Shown: positions 40,647-49,600 of the stretch, piece by piece
How positions within the stretch are numbered: the first letter of the stretch is position 1
Layout of the letters: each line of letters begins with the position of its first letter
DNA from: DZBG01 sp049241565
Lineage (GTDB): Bacteria; Bdellovibrionota; Bacteriovoracia; Bacteriovoracales; Bacteriovoracaceae
Direction of reading: 5' to 3'
Assembly: GCA_049241565.1 (NCBI GenBank)
Contig: JBMLQL010000031.1
Coordinates: 52,228 to 116,227 of the forward strand
Length of the DNA: 64,000 nucleotides
The notes under the pieces: model-generated
What the model saw: only the letters and a program-made list of their open reading frames with translations
The model's database searches: none
What the model was told of the DNA's origin: nothing
Made by a program: the position numbers and the translations under genes

Positions 40647-42095
40647 TTAAAAATACTTTTTACCAAATGGACTCTTCTTTCCATCTGATTTTGGTTTTTG
40701 GCCTGGCATAAATGGATTTTGACCATTTTGTGGTGCTTGGCGAAAACCTTTGACTGGGCCCATGCCTGGAAGTGTGGGAAGTCCTCCCCCCTTCATCATC
40801 TGCATCATCCCTACCATCATGCCTTTCATTTGCTCAAATCGCTCCAAGAACTGGTTAACCTCTTGTAGCGGGCGTCCAGAACCTTTAGCAATACGCTCTT
40901 TGCGAGATTTATCAATAAGAGTGTGGTCTTCTTTTTCTTTTTTAGTCATCGAATTGATAATGACTTTCATTTTACTCATCTCAGTTTCTGCGGCCGAAAG
41001 GTCCCCCATTTGTTTGATCATTCCTCCCATTCCTGGAATCATTTTTAAAATAGAACCGAATGAACCAAGACGATTAATCGTCTCCATTTGCTTCACAAAA
41101 TCATTAATGGTGAACTTGTTTTTCTCAAGATTCTTCATCATCGATTCAGCGTCATCCATATTGATGGCATCTTGCGCCTTCTCCACAAGAGAAACAACAT
41201 CCCCCATATCAAGAATACGCTTGGCCAGACGATCCGGATGGAACGCCTCTAGATCCTTCATTTTCTCTCCTACAGAGATGAATTTGATAGGAACATTCGT
41301 CACATATTTAATCGAGAGGGCCGCACCACCACGAGCATCTGAATCCATTTTTGAAAGAACAACACCAGTAAGTCCCACTTTATCATGGAAAACTTTGGCG
41401 ACATTAACCGCTTCCTGTCCTGTCATGGCATCGGCCACCATCAGAACTTCAGGATTATCCAGAGAGTTTTTCACGTCGACAAGCTGGCCCATCAGCTCTT
41501 CATCAATCTGAAGACGGCCGGCAGTATCGATAATGGCAATTTCTTTATGAAGTTTTCTTGCCTCTGCCATCCCGGCTTTCACGATTTCAGCAGAAGTCAT
41601 CGAAAGATCTGAATCAAAATAATCCACACCAATATTTTTAGCATGAGTGATGAGCTGATCTTTGGCCGCAGGACGGAAATTATCAGCAGGAATAAGATAA
41701 ACATCTTTTTTATTTTTAGTGCGAAGGAAAAGGGCGAGCTTTCCAGTAAAAGTCGTTTTACCCGCCCCGTTTAATCCAACGATCAGGATCGGCATCACAG
41801 GGGGACGTTTAAGATTAAGCTCAACGTTCTCTGTTCCCATCATCGTGGCCAGTTCATCATGCATGATTTTAACAAACTGCTGACCAGGGTTCACACCCTT
41901 AATAACTTTTTCTCCGAGGGCCGATTCTTTCACACGGGCCACAAAGTCTTTAACCACTTTGAAGTTTACGTCGGCTTCAAGAAGAGCTGTTTTAACTTGC
42001 TTGAGAGTTTCTTCAATATTCTCTTCAGAAATTTTTGACTGACCCTTGAGGGCCTTAAAAGCTTCAGAAAATTTATCGCTTAATGTATCAAACAT
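40647..42095 (-). CDS. ffh: Signal recognition particle protein Ffh
   Basis: Ffh binds signal peptides on ribosomes with 4.5S RNA and targets them to FtsY and SecYEG. The 482-aa protein has the N and G domains with GLNGAGKTTFTGKLA (P-loop), DTAGRLQIDEELM and TKMD-like SKMDSDARGGAALS. The Met-rich M domain includes GGMIKQMG and QMKGMMVGMMQMMKGGG. Its C-terminal tail is Gly/Pro/Lys-rich. GLNGAGKT replaces the usual GLQGSGKT, which should not prevent GTP binding. It opens the ribosome cluster and follows the HAD gene by 2 bp. Confidence 0.96.
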   Translation of the reverse strand: MFDTLSDKFSEAFKALKGQSKISEENIEETLKQVKTALLEADVNFKVVKDFVARVKESALGEKVIKGVNPGQQFVKIMHDELATMMGTENVELNLKRPPVMPILIVGLNGAGKTTFTGKLALFLRTKNKKDVYLIPADNFRPAAKDQLITHAKNIGVDYFDSDLSMTSAEIVKAGMAEARKLHKEIAIIDTAGRLQIDEELMGQLVDVKNSLDNPEVLMVADAMTGQEAVNVAKVFHDKVGLTGVVLSKMDSDARGGAALSIKYVTNVPIKFISVGEKMKDLEAFHPDRLAKRILDMGDVVSLVEKAQDAINMDDAESMMKNLEKNKFTINDFVKQMETINRLGSFGSILKMIPGMGGMIKQMGDLSAAETEMSKMKVIINSMTKKEKEDHTLIDKSRKERIAKGSGRPLQEVNQFLERFEQMKGMMVGMMQMMKGGGLPTLPGMGPVKGFRQAPQNGQNPFMPGQKPKSDGKKSPFGKKYF

Positions 42096-42097
42096 CC

Positions 42098-42562
42098 CTA
42101 GTTCTCCTTCAAATTAAGTCTGATGAGCTTACTACAATCCACCGGATCAGACACTATGAAATCCGCCCCTGAAGTGATTAGACTCTCTGTGTCTGTATTT
42201 ATCCACCAATTGGCCCCAATACTCATCACCCCAAAGTTTTTTGCTCCGACAATATCTGCAGAACTGTCCCCAATCATGCAAACAGAGGTCTTGTCATGGG
42301 CGCCCACTAACCTTCTGATCCCTTCGCTATTTGGTTTCGCTAAGGCATCATCAGGAGTAGAAATCTCGCTGAAATACTGAATGATCTCAAATTCTTTTAG
42401 GTAGCGAAGAGTTGAAAGTCGGTCTCTTGCGGTCCAAACATAGAGCTCGCAATCCTTTGACAGATCGATAATGAGGTCTTTAATTCCAGGAAATAATGAA
42501 TACCGATACTGCGACGTGTCTATTAAGGTGCCATCACAATCAAAGATAACGTGTCTGCTCAT
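42098..42562 (-). CDS. HAD-superfamily phosphatase
   Basis: The catalytic Asp pair is in IFDCDGTLIDTS near the N-terminus. Motif II lies in LYVWTARD, motif III around the Lys in ALAKPNSEG and motif IV in MIGDSSADIVGAKNFGV. It resembles phosphoglycolate-phosphatase-type HADs with a very small cap (about 154 aa). The substrate is unknown. The ATG at 42562 is chosen over a TTG two codons upstream; neither has a good ribosome site. It lies 2 bp upstream of ffh and may be co-transcribed. Confidence 0.85.
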   Translation of the reverse strand: MSRHVIFDCDGTLIDTSQYRYSLFPGIKDLIIDLSKDCELYVWTARDRLSTLRYLKEFEIIQYFSEISTPDDALAKPNSEGIRRLVGAHDKTSVCMIGDSSADIVGAKNFGVMSIGANWWINTDTESLITSGADFIVSDPVDCSKLIRLNLKEN

Positions 42563-42606
42563 AGGCAAACATGCTAACGGGTTTATAAGATGAAGTCACG
42601 CAAGGT

Positions 42607-42785
42607 CTAGGCCCGTTTCTTAAAAACCTCTTTTTCGAGATTTTTCACTCTTTCTTCAAGAGTTTGCGTCTCACTAAAATGAGCATATAGGATTTCTCTT
42701 AGAAGCTGTTGATAGAGAATATTTTTTCCAATGACACAGAATTTTTCTCATCATCTACAAAATTTAATTTGGTAAGCTTGATCAA
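42607..42785 (-). pseudogene. Possible frameshifted small gene remnant
   Basis: Two overlapping minus-strand frames look like one protein split at an A6 run (complement of T at 42722-42727). The first, from TTG at 42785, reads IKLTKLNFVDDEKNSVSLEK and soon stops. The second continues NILYQQLLREILYAHFSETQ and then LEERVKNLEKEVFKK, and stops at 42607. One extra A would join them into a ~60-aa helical protein. It could be a decayed gene, a sequencing error or chance. It fills most of the 235-bp gap between the HAD gene and the next secreted-protein gene. Confidence 0.35.
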
Positions 42786-42797
42786 TTGATGAGTTTT

Positions 42798-43157
42798 CTA
42801 ATAGTCATAGCTACAACCGGCCGGAGCTACTGGAACTTTAAGCAAACAATAAACAATCGTATTCATCGCTCCAATTGATCCCTGAGTTCCACCCATTTGA
42901 TTGAAATGAATATTGACCCTCATCTCTCTTCCGCGAGAGCACACGTTGACGTTTCTGATCTGGGCGCCATCCTTCATCCGAGATTTGTAATCACTTGATA
43001 AGAGATACTCTTTTAAGCAGTTAGGGTTTTGAAGCTTAGGGTATTTATTCTTTAAAAGGGAGCTGATCTCTTCGGCCTTATAATAATCCCCGAGCTTGAG
43101 CTCCTGGGCCTGTGCCACAGAAAATATCATCAGCGTTACCATAAGAAGAATTTTCAT
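42798..43157 (-). CDS. Small secreted protein of unknown function
   Basis: The 119-aa product has a signal peptide (about residues 1-18, cut after AQA) and four Cys in the mature part (around residues 47, 73, 103 and 114), which may form two disulphides. The middle segment, MRVNIHFNQMGG, is strand-like. No family is recognised. It is single-gene on the minus strand, divergent from dus. Confidence 0.65.
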   Translation of the reverse strand: MKILLMVTLMIFSVAQAQELKLGDYYKAEEISSLLKNKYPKLQNPNCLKEYLLSSDYKSRMKDGAQIRNVNVCSRGREMRVNIHFNQMGGTQGSIGAMNTIVYCLLKVPVAPAGCSYDY

Positions 43158-43290
43158 GAGAGGAATCCTTTAAAAATTAATACCCTCTTTTAGGTCGGCC
43201 CCCTCAAATTGCCCAGCATCCCCTGTAATCTTTATCTGCCACTTTTTGGAATTTTACAGAACGAGCTAACTCCATTAAAACATTACCCCT

Positions 43291-44385
43291 ATGACAAATC
43301 CTCGCCCTTTTAGTCCTGAACTTACCGCCAAGATCGAGCGCTTTCGCGCTTTTGCGACTCCTATTAAGCTCGGACAGATTCATTTTGATTCAAAACTCAT
43401 TCTCGCTCCCATGGCCGGAATCTGTAATATTCCTTACCGTCTTCTGATGGAAGATCTCGGGGCCGGAGGGACTGTTTCTGAGCTTATTTCTTGTCACGGC
43501 ATTAATTATAAAAACCATCGCACTTTAGAGATGCTTAAAATTCATCCATTGGAGCGGAATGTGGGTATTCAGCTTTTTGGTGAAGATGCTGAGGCCATGG
43601 CAAATGCCGCCGAAATCACAGAAAGCTTTGGGCCAAAATTTATTGATATCAATATGGGTTGCCCAGTCAATAAAGTGGTGAGCAAAGGGGGCGGATCTGC
43701 CCTGATGAAAGAAGTGCAAAATCTTGCTCCGTTGTTTGAAACAATGAAGAAAAAAATGAAAGTTCCTCTTTCAATTAAAATACGCACAGGTTGGGATTCA
43801 AATACTCGCAATGCTCAAGAGATTTTAAAGATTGCTCATGAAAGTGGGATTGAATGGGTGGCCATTCATGGTAGGACTCGAACGCAACAATACACAGGTC
43901 TGGCAGACTGGGATTTTATTGAATCACTTCATGAGGATAGAAAAATTCCTCTGATTGGAAATGGCGATCTCCACCATCCTTTTGGAACAAGTGAGCGCCT
44001 TCAAAAAACAAATTGCGAGGCCCTGATGATTGCTCGCGGTGCCCTTCGAAATCCATTTATTTTTTTAGAATCTTTAGATCCAACTTATGCAAATTCGAAG
44101 CGCTCAATCTTCACTGGTGCTGATTACTGGGAAGTGGTTCAACGTCTACGCGAGTATACGGAACAAACCTTTCAAGATGAGAGAACAGTTCTCGTTCAAA
44201 TTAGAAAGCTCGTGGTTTGGTTTGCAGCTGGTTTCCCACACGCTGCTGCCTTTAGAGGACTTCAGTTCGCCAACCAAAACCTTGATGATTGCATGAAAAT
44301 TGCTGAGGACTACTTCCTATCCCTTGGTGGGTCTCAAAAATTCATCAATTATGATGAGGTTTTCATGAGCTCAGGCCACGGATAA
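43291..44385 (+). CDS. dusB: tRNA-dihydrouridine synthase (DusB-like)
   Basis: Dus enzymes reduce uridine in tRNA with FMN and NADPH. The 364-aa protein has LAPMAGICNIPYRLL near residue 40, IQLFGEDAEAMANAAE near 94, the catalytic Cys in DINMGCPVNKVVSKGGGSALM, KIRTGWDS, VAIHGRTRTQQYTG and GNGDLHHP for FMN phosphate. The core is closest to DusB. It is single-gene on the plus strand; the next gene starts 54 bp after its stop. Confidence 0.9.
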   Translation: MTNPRPFSPELTAKIERFRAFATPIKLGQIHFDSKLILAPMAGICNIPYRLLMEDLGAGGTVSELISCHGINYKNHRTLEMLKIHPLERNVGIQLFGEDAEAMANAAEITESFGPKFIDINMGCPVNKVVSKGGGSALMKEVQNLAPLFETMKKKMKVPLSIKIRTGWDSNTRNAQEILKIAHESGIEWVAIHGRTRTQQYTGLADWDFIESLHEDRKIPLIGNGDLHHPFGTSERLQKTNCEALMIARGALRNPFIFLESLDPTYANSKRSIFTGADYWEVVQRLREYTEQTFQDERTVLVQIRKLVVWFAAGFPHAAAFRGLQFANQNLDDCMKIAEDYFLSLGGSQKFINYDEVFMSSGHG

Positions 44386-44415
44386 CCGACTAAAAAAGAC
44401 CGCTAAACTTTTTTT

Positions 44416-44433
44416 ACCTATCCTCCGATAGGT
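44416..44433 (+). promoter_or_regulatory. Hairpin sequestering the ribosome site of the 674-aa secreted-protein gene
   Basis: A perfect 7-bp stem, ACCTATC with GATAGGT (44416-44422 with 44427-44433), and loop CTCC lie just before the start codon at 44440. The right arm contains the AGGT ribosome-binding bases, and the loop itself resembles an anti-Shine-Dalgarno. It could lower or regulate translation initiation. Confidence 0.4.
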
Positions 44434-44439
44434 GAATTG

Positions 44440-46461
44440 ATGAAGCTATTAATTCTACCCCTCACTCTTTTAACTCTTACGGCCTACGCTGGGGCTCCAG
44501 ACTGTAAGGCCCTCGGAAATATTGTCTCTGACATGGAAGCCGACCTTCAACGACAAGCCTTTAAAAGCTGCCAAAGTGTTCGGATTGAGGACTTTATCAA
44601 AGAAGGTCCTATTGATGATCAAATCAAGACTCATTTCCAGGATTATCGATGTAAGCCCGTGGGCTCACTAGAATCTGAAATCACTCGTCTTGAAACTCAG
44701 CTGGCCACTCTCCGTGGACTTCAAGAGTTTAGCAAGGATCTAGCAAATAAAAATGATTTGTTAAAAGCAGTACCAACAGCAGAAAAACTGAAAGAAGAAA
44801 CCGTTAAGCAAGGTAAAAAATTTCAAGCGGGCCTTAAAACGGCTTATACTCTTGAGAAGATTCTCTCTCTCAAATCAAATGAACTTCTTCTTAAAATTAA
44901 AGACAGAGCAGCTGGTGGGGATCTCACCGGGAGAGATTTTGATGTTATCTACGCCGATGTTTGTCCTAAGGCCGATTATTGTCAAGAAGTTGATGAATAC
45001 AAAGATTTTCTAAAAGATGATGCTGTTATTAAAGAGCTTGGAGTTGTGTTTAAAGGCTCACCTTTAGATGCCCAGGCCATTGATGGTATGAAAGCTTCCC
45101 TCAGTATCGCTGATCAAGAAGGTAAAGCTCTGAGTTATGGAGCGATTATCGATCTTCTTGAAGCAGAAAATATTGACCTGAACAAGATTTCAACCACAAG
45201 TGGTCTTGATAGAAATCTTATTAAGGCCCTTAAAAAAGTTCCGTCATTCAAGGCCGGTGGAAACCTCTCTTTCCTCGCTGAACTCAGCAAGGCCAAAGAT
45301 GGCCTCAGCACCAAAGCGACTATCGATAGTTTTAAATACCTGGCCGAAGACGTTCAAATAAGAAATTCTGCCACTCTCAAAAGTAAGCTTTCAGCTGTTC
45401 TTTTTAATATTGATCGAAGCTCAAAACTTGATCAGGTTACAAGAGATGCTTGTCAAAAACTTTTTGATCCGGCCACAAAACCTGAGACTTGTTTGACTGC
45501 ACTTGAAACACTTTCTCCCTCTCTTGGATCGGCTTATGAAGATGATCAGGACACTATTTCAGCTCTAAGATCCCTTGCAGATAGTAATAAAAAAATTTCT
45601 GATTTTAATAATAGTTGCCTTGATGAGCAGCTGCTCATCAACAACACTCAACAATCCTCTGGTCCTAACTCGCTTAAAGATTGCTCTCAATCTTTTATCT
45701 CTGAAGAAGGGATACTTTCAAAAAAGCTAACTGCACTTAATTTACTTAGATCGAAACTTCTCAGTGAAAATACAAAGCTCCAAGATTTTAGAAATTTTGC
45801 CATTCAAAAGCTTGATGAGAATACATGTAAGCAAACAAGAATTAGCTCTGTGATGTCTGATTGTGGTGGCATTTCGATGGAAAATATCACACCGTCTATA
45901 GATCTTCTCACAGGAGATATTCTCAAAGTCGCTGTGGCCTTCACACCAAAAGAAGAAGCTGATATTTCATCCTACTGCGGTGACGATGAACTTAAAAAAA
46001 CAAACTCTGAATCTCGCCTTTGTGAATTTTTAGTTGAGGATAATCTCCCTAATTCGGCTCTTGGATCATCAACAGATTTGATCTCAGCCCCAATCGATAT
46101 TGAAGATAGCCGTGCTGATAGAGATGCTCGCAAAAATGCTATTGCAGCTGCTGTTAACAATATTGCGGGGGCCATGGGACGTCAGTATCAGACTCCCTAC
46201 AACCCCTACAATTACTATAATCCCTATGGAAGTAATATCTCTCCAATGACAATTTCGGATAGTCTGACTTACAATTCAGTTTATTACGGCGGCTATAGTG
46301 GTTATTACCCCATGAATAATACCTCTCCCTTTGTTTACAATAGCCAAGTCCTTAAATATACAGGACTTAACACCGGGACTTCAGGGCTCTTTTCCTACTC
46401 GGCGGCTGGGGGAAGTAGCTACGGTCCAACCAGCTTTATGCCCTCATTCAAATTTGACTAA
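44440..46461 (+). CDS. Large secreted protein with Tyr/Asn-rich tail
   Basis: The ATG at 44440 is used (the frame extends one TTG upstream). After a signal peptide (about 1-18, cut after AYA) comes a long, mostly alpha-helical, Lys/Leu-rich body with scattered Cys pairs (for example CPKADYC), ending at about residue 590. The last 80 residues are rich in Tyr, Asn, Pro, Gly and Ser (YNPYNYYNPYG). No catalytic motif is seen. It is followed 170 bp later by an even larger Cys-rich lipoprotein gene, and the two probably act together at the cell surface. Function is unknown. Confidence 0.75.
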   Translation: MKLLILPLTLLTLTAYAGAPDCKALGNIVSDMEADLQRQAFKSCQSVRIEDFIKEGPIDDQIKTHFQDYRCKPVGSLESEITRLETQLATLRGLQEFSKDLANKNDLLKAVPTAEKLKEETVKQGKKFQAGLKTAYTLEKILSLKSNELLLKIKDRAAGGDLTGRDFDVIYADVCPKADYCQEVDEYKDFLKDDAVIKELGVVFKGSPLDAQAIDGMKASLSIADQEGKALSYGAIIDLLEAENIDLNKISTTSGLDRNLIKALKKVPSFKAGGNLSFLAELSKAKDGLSTKATIDSFKYLAEDVQIRNSATLKSKLSAVLFNIDRSSKLDQVTRDACQKLFDPATKPETCLTALETLSPSLGSAYEDDQDTISALRSLADSNKKISDFNNSCLDEQLLINNTQQSSGPNSLKDCSQSFISEEGILSKKLTALNLLRSKLLSENTKLQDFRNFAIQKLDENTCKQTRISSVMSDCGGISMENITPSIDLLTGDILKVAVAFTPKEEADISSYCGDDELKKTNSESRLCEFLVEDNLPNSALGSSTDLISAPIDIEDSRADRDARKNAIAAAVNNIAGAMGRQYQTPYNPYNYYNPYGSNISPMTISDSLTYNSVYYGGYSGYYPMNNTSPFVYNSQVLKYTGLNTGTSGLFSYSAAGGSSYGPTSFMPSFKFD

Positions 46462-46631
46462 AATTTAAGGCAATTCTTACCCTCATTTTCACTCTCAAAT
46501 GAGGCAAAAATCTCTTATATTAGGGGGTTGAATTGTTTGTCTTTAAGAGTGACAATATTTGTTGATATAATAGCTCAATCAGGGAGTTTTAACTTCCGAA
46601 AAGCCCTTATGAGGATTAAAGACAAAAGACC

Positions 46632-49600
46632 ATGGATTTGAGGTATTTACTAGCGCTTTTATTCTTCCTTGCTTCATGTATGCCGTCTGAGACGCCAAGG
46701 AGGAATAGTTTGTCCTCAACTGGAACAGGAACAACCACTGCTGGTTCTGGTGGTGGAGGAACCAACGTAAGCCCTACTATGGTTTCTTGGAATTACTTGT
46801 CTTCTGTTTCTCAATCTATCTCTCTGAATGGAAACAATCTCACCAATAGTTATATTATTGGTATTCCAGTAGAAAATTTTCTCGCAGTCTCTTCATCAAA
46901 TACGCTGATTAATTTCACCGGTAAATCTTATTGTGCTGTCGTGGACTTTACAATTAGTGGCTACCCTGTTCAACTTCGTTCAGTGGCCGTGCCTATTTCC
47001 TATTATGATTTTTCTGCTAAAAAAACAATTAGAGTTCTACGTGTAGACTTTAACGAAGTGGGCAATTCAAGTAGCGCTTGTAATAAACCTCTTCTCTCGT
47101 TAAATCCATCTGGAGTTCTCGCTGTAGAATCTCCTCCAGCTTCAAGTCCAATCAACGCTTCTGGTGTTGTCTACGATGTTGGGGCTGTTTGCCCAACTTG
47201 TGCTTCCTCGTTTAGTTCTACTAAGGTTCGTTTGTTTGACTCACAATCTCTGCAACTGGAGCAAGTGCTGACAAACAAGATTAATGTTTCTGGGTTGAGT
47301 CTCATGATCAATCCGAACAATAACTCAACCCCTGGAAACTCAAGTTGCACGAACGCTAGCTGCCAAGCTACGGGATATAGCTGTTGTCTTGATAATCAGT
47401 GTGTGAACGAAGGAGACACTCGTCCTTCTGCCTCGACTCTCTACCCGATTGAACTTCAAATTGCGGAACAACAAAAAATTTCAAACCCTCTCGTTTATAA
47501 AAACTATCCACAGTTGTATTATGTCTGCGGTTCTGCCGTTCCCACAAATCCAACAACTGGCGGAAGCACAACAGGTGGAAGCAATCCTGATCCATTGGCC
47601 CAAATCAATGCAGACTATAACTGCATTCAAGAAATTAAAACGAATACTTCGTCGCTCCCTTATAATAATGAATTCTTAAATACGGGTTTTAGTTTTACTG
47701 GTTCTACTTGTAATACGTCAGACACGATTAATACCAATTATTTTCTGACGGTCATGAAAAGACTTTATTCAACGTGTGGTTGTTTAGAAACTGATCTAGT
47801 GGCCATGGTGAATAACTGCCCGGCCTATGACTACCGTAAAGATGCCAACAATATTGTTGAATGTTATGTGCAACAGCCTCCTGCCACAAATCCTGTCACA
47901 TTTAAGAACGTCAATCTTCCTTCTAGAACTGCCCCTCATCGCTATTTTGATACAGCTGGTGCAGAGAAAACTCTGACGTCGGCCACGTTAGATCAAGAAG
48001 GACAAACTGGAGAGAGCTTCGAGTATATCGACGAAAATAAAATTCTCTATACAGATACACCTTTCAGCATGAAGGCCATCCTTGGAAATTTTAGTCGTAC
48101 TCTGGATCAGGCCAGACCTGCAGAAGTTGTCGATATTGAAGTTGATCAAGTCTATCTTTTAAGTACGACTATCGGCTACTACACCCCTTGTCCGACTTGT
48201 GGAAAGGATAGTTGGTTTTCTAATTTCTCGGCTTTCCCAACAACAACCTATGGAACTGGTCTTCAGGCCAATGGACATACAACACAAAGAGATTCTTGGA
48301 GTACAAATACGACTGGTGGAAACTACGAAGATACTATCTTTGGACGTGCTTGCTGGGTTCCACCGACAATGCTTCCTTTTTCTCATAAAGTTGGAACTGG
48401 CTCAATTCAAGCGCAACGTCTGGCCCGTCTTAAAACTCAAGCCGCTCTTTTTGCTAATGGTTATCAACGTGACTGGTACGGATTTAATAAAGGGGCCATC
48501 ATCGGCTCGTTTGATGGGGTGACTTGGTTTGCTATCGGTAAAGGACGCATTGTTCGTTCAACATCTAAAAAACTATTCCTGGCCATCAACGCCCCTTTTG
48601 CTGATCTTGCTAGCCCAACAACCAATGTTGTGAATGTGCAGACTTTTAGCGGAATCACTCAGGCCACTCAACTTGATTATGATCCTCTCTATCATCAAAG
48701 CCATGCTCTTCAAAACGAAGCTGGTAATTGCCAATACCACCACCAATGTAATGTAGACTCTGATTGTGTGACAAAACTTGGGTGGGAATATATGTGTGCT
48801 GATGTTAATGGTCAGCAAACAACCTGGCCAAAATTTGACGTCAACGGAAATGAAACAAATGAAGCTCAATCTGTTTCCATTGAACAAATTCTTCTTCAAA
48901 AAAGATTTGGTGGAACTTCGACAAGACGATGTGTGTATAAAGGAATGGGGTCTATCTGTCATACTAACTCTAATTCTTTGACGCCTTCTAGTGATTTTAA
49001 TAAAAAGAAACTTCTAAGCTGTGCTCCCAATTTTTATTGCTCTCCTCTTGGAGCTGCGACCTTTAATAAAAAAATCGCTCGTTGGGCCACCGCCTGGGAT
49101 GGAATTCCTGTGGCAAGAAACCACACCATCGGACGTGAGGCCAATATCCTTGGTCGCCCGCGTGATTATATGTCTACAGAAACAATTGGAACTCTCGAAG
49201 CTCCCATTGCAGAAAATATTCGCGCTAGTTTTGATCCTGCCATTCAGAGTCAGCTTGGACTTTGTCTTCCGGGAAAGGCCCTTCCCACAGCGGCTACGGC
49301 CACGACTATGTGGAATCCATTTGAGCAACAGAAGACGGCTGATCCAAGTAAGAGAGCCGACTTTATTAATCAAATCTCAAGCTGTAATGCAGGACTCTTC
49401 TCATCATCAAGACATACTTCATGTCCGGTTTTTAATAGTGATGGATCTTATATTCAATTCTCGGCTAATTTCTTAGTTGAAAACCAGACCTCATATTCGG
49501 CTAAGTCAACAAACCAGAATGCTTGTGGTCTTGAGAGTCTTGAAAACGGTACATCACTCGCCGGAACTCTTTCCGCCCTTCAGGATAAATCTCCGTTTAA

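Noticed and set aside
46481..46504. CCTCATTT/AAATGAGG hairpin after the 674-aa protein gene as a terminator
   Set aside because: Neither strand has a T run next to the stem, so rho-independent termination is unlikely; no other role could be supported.
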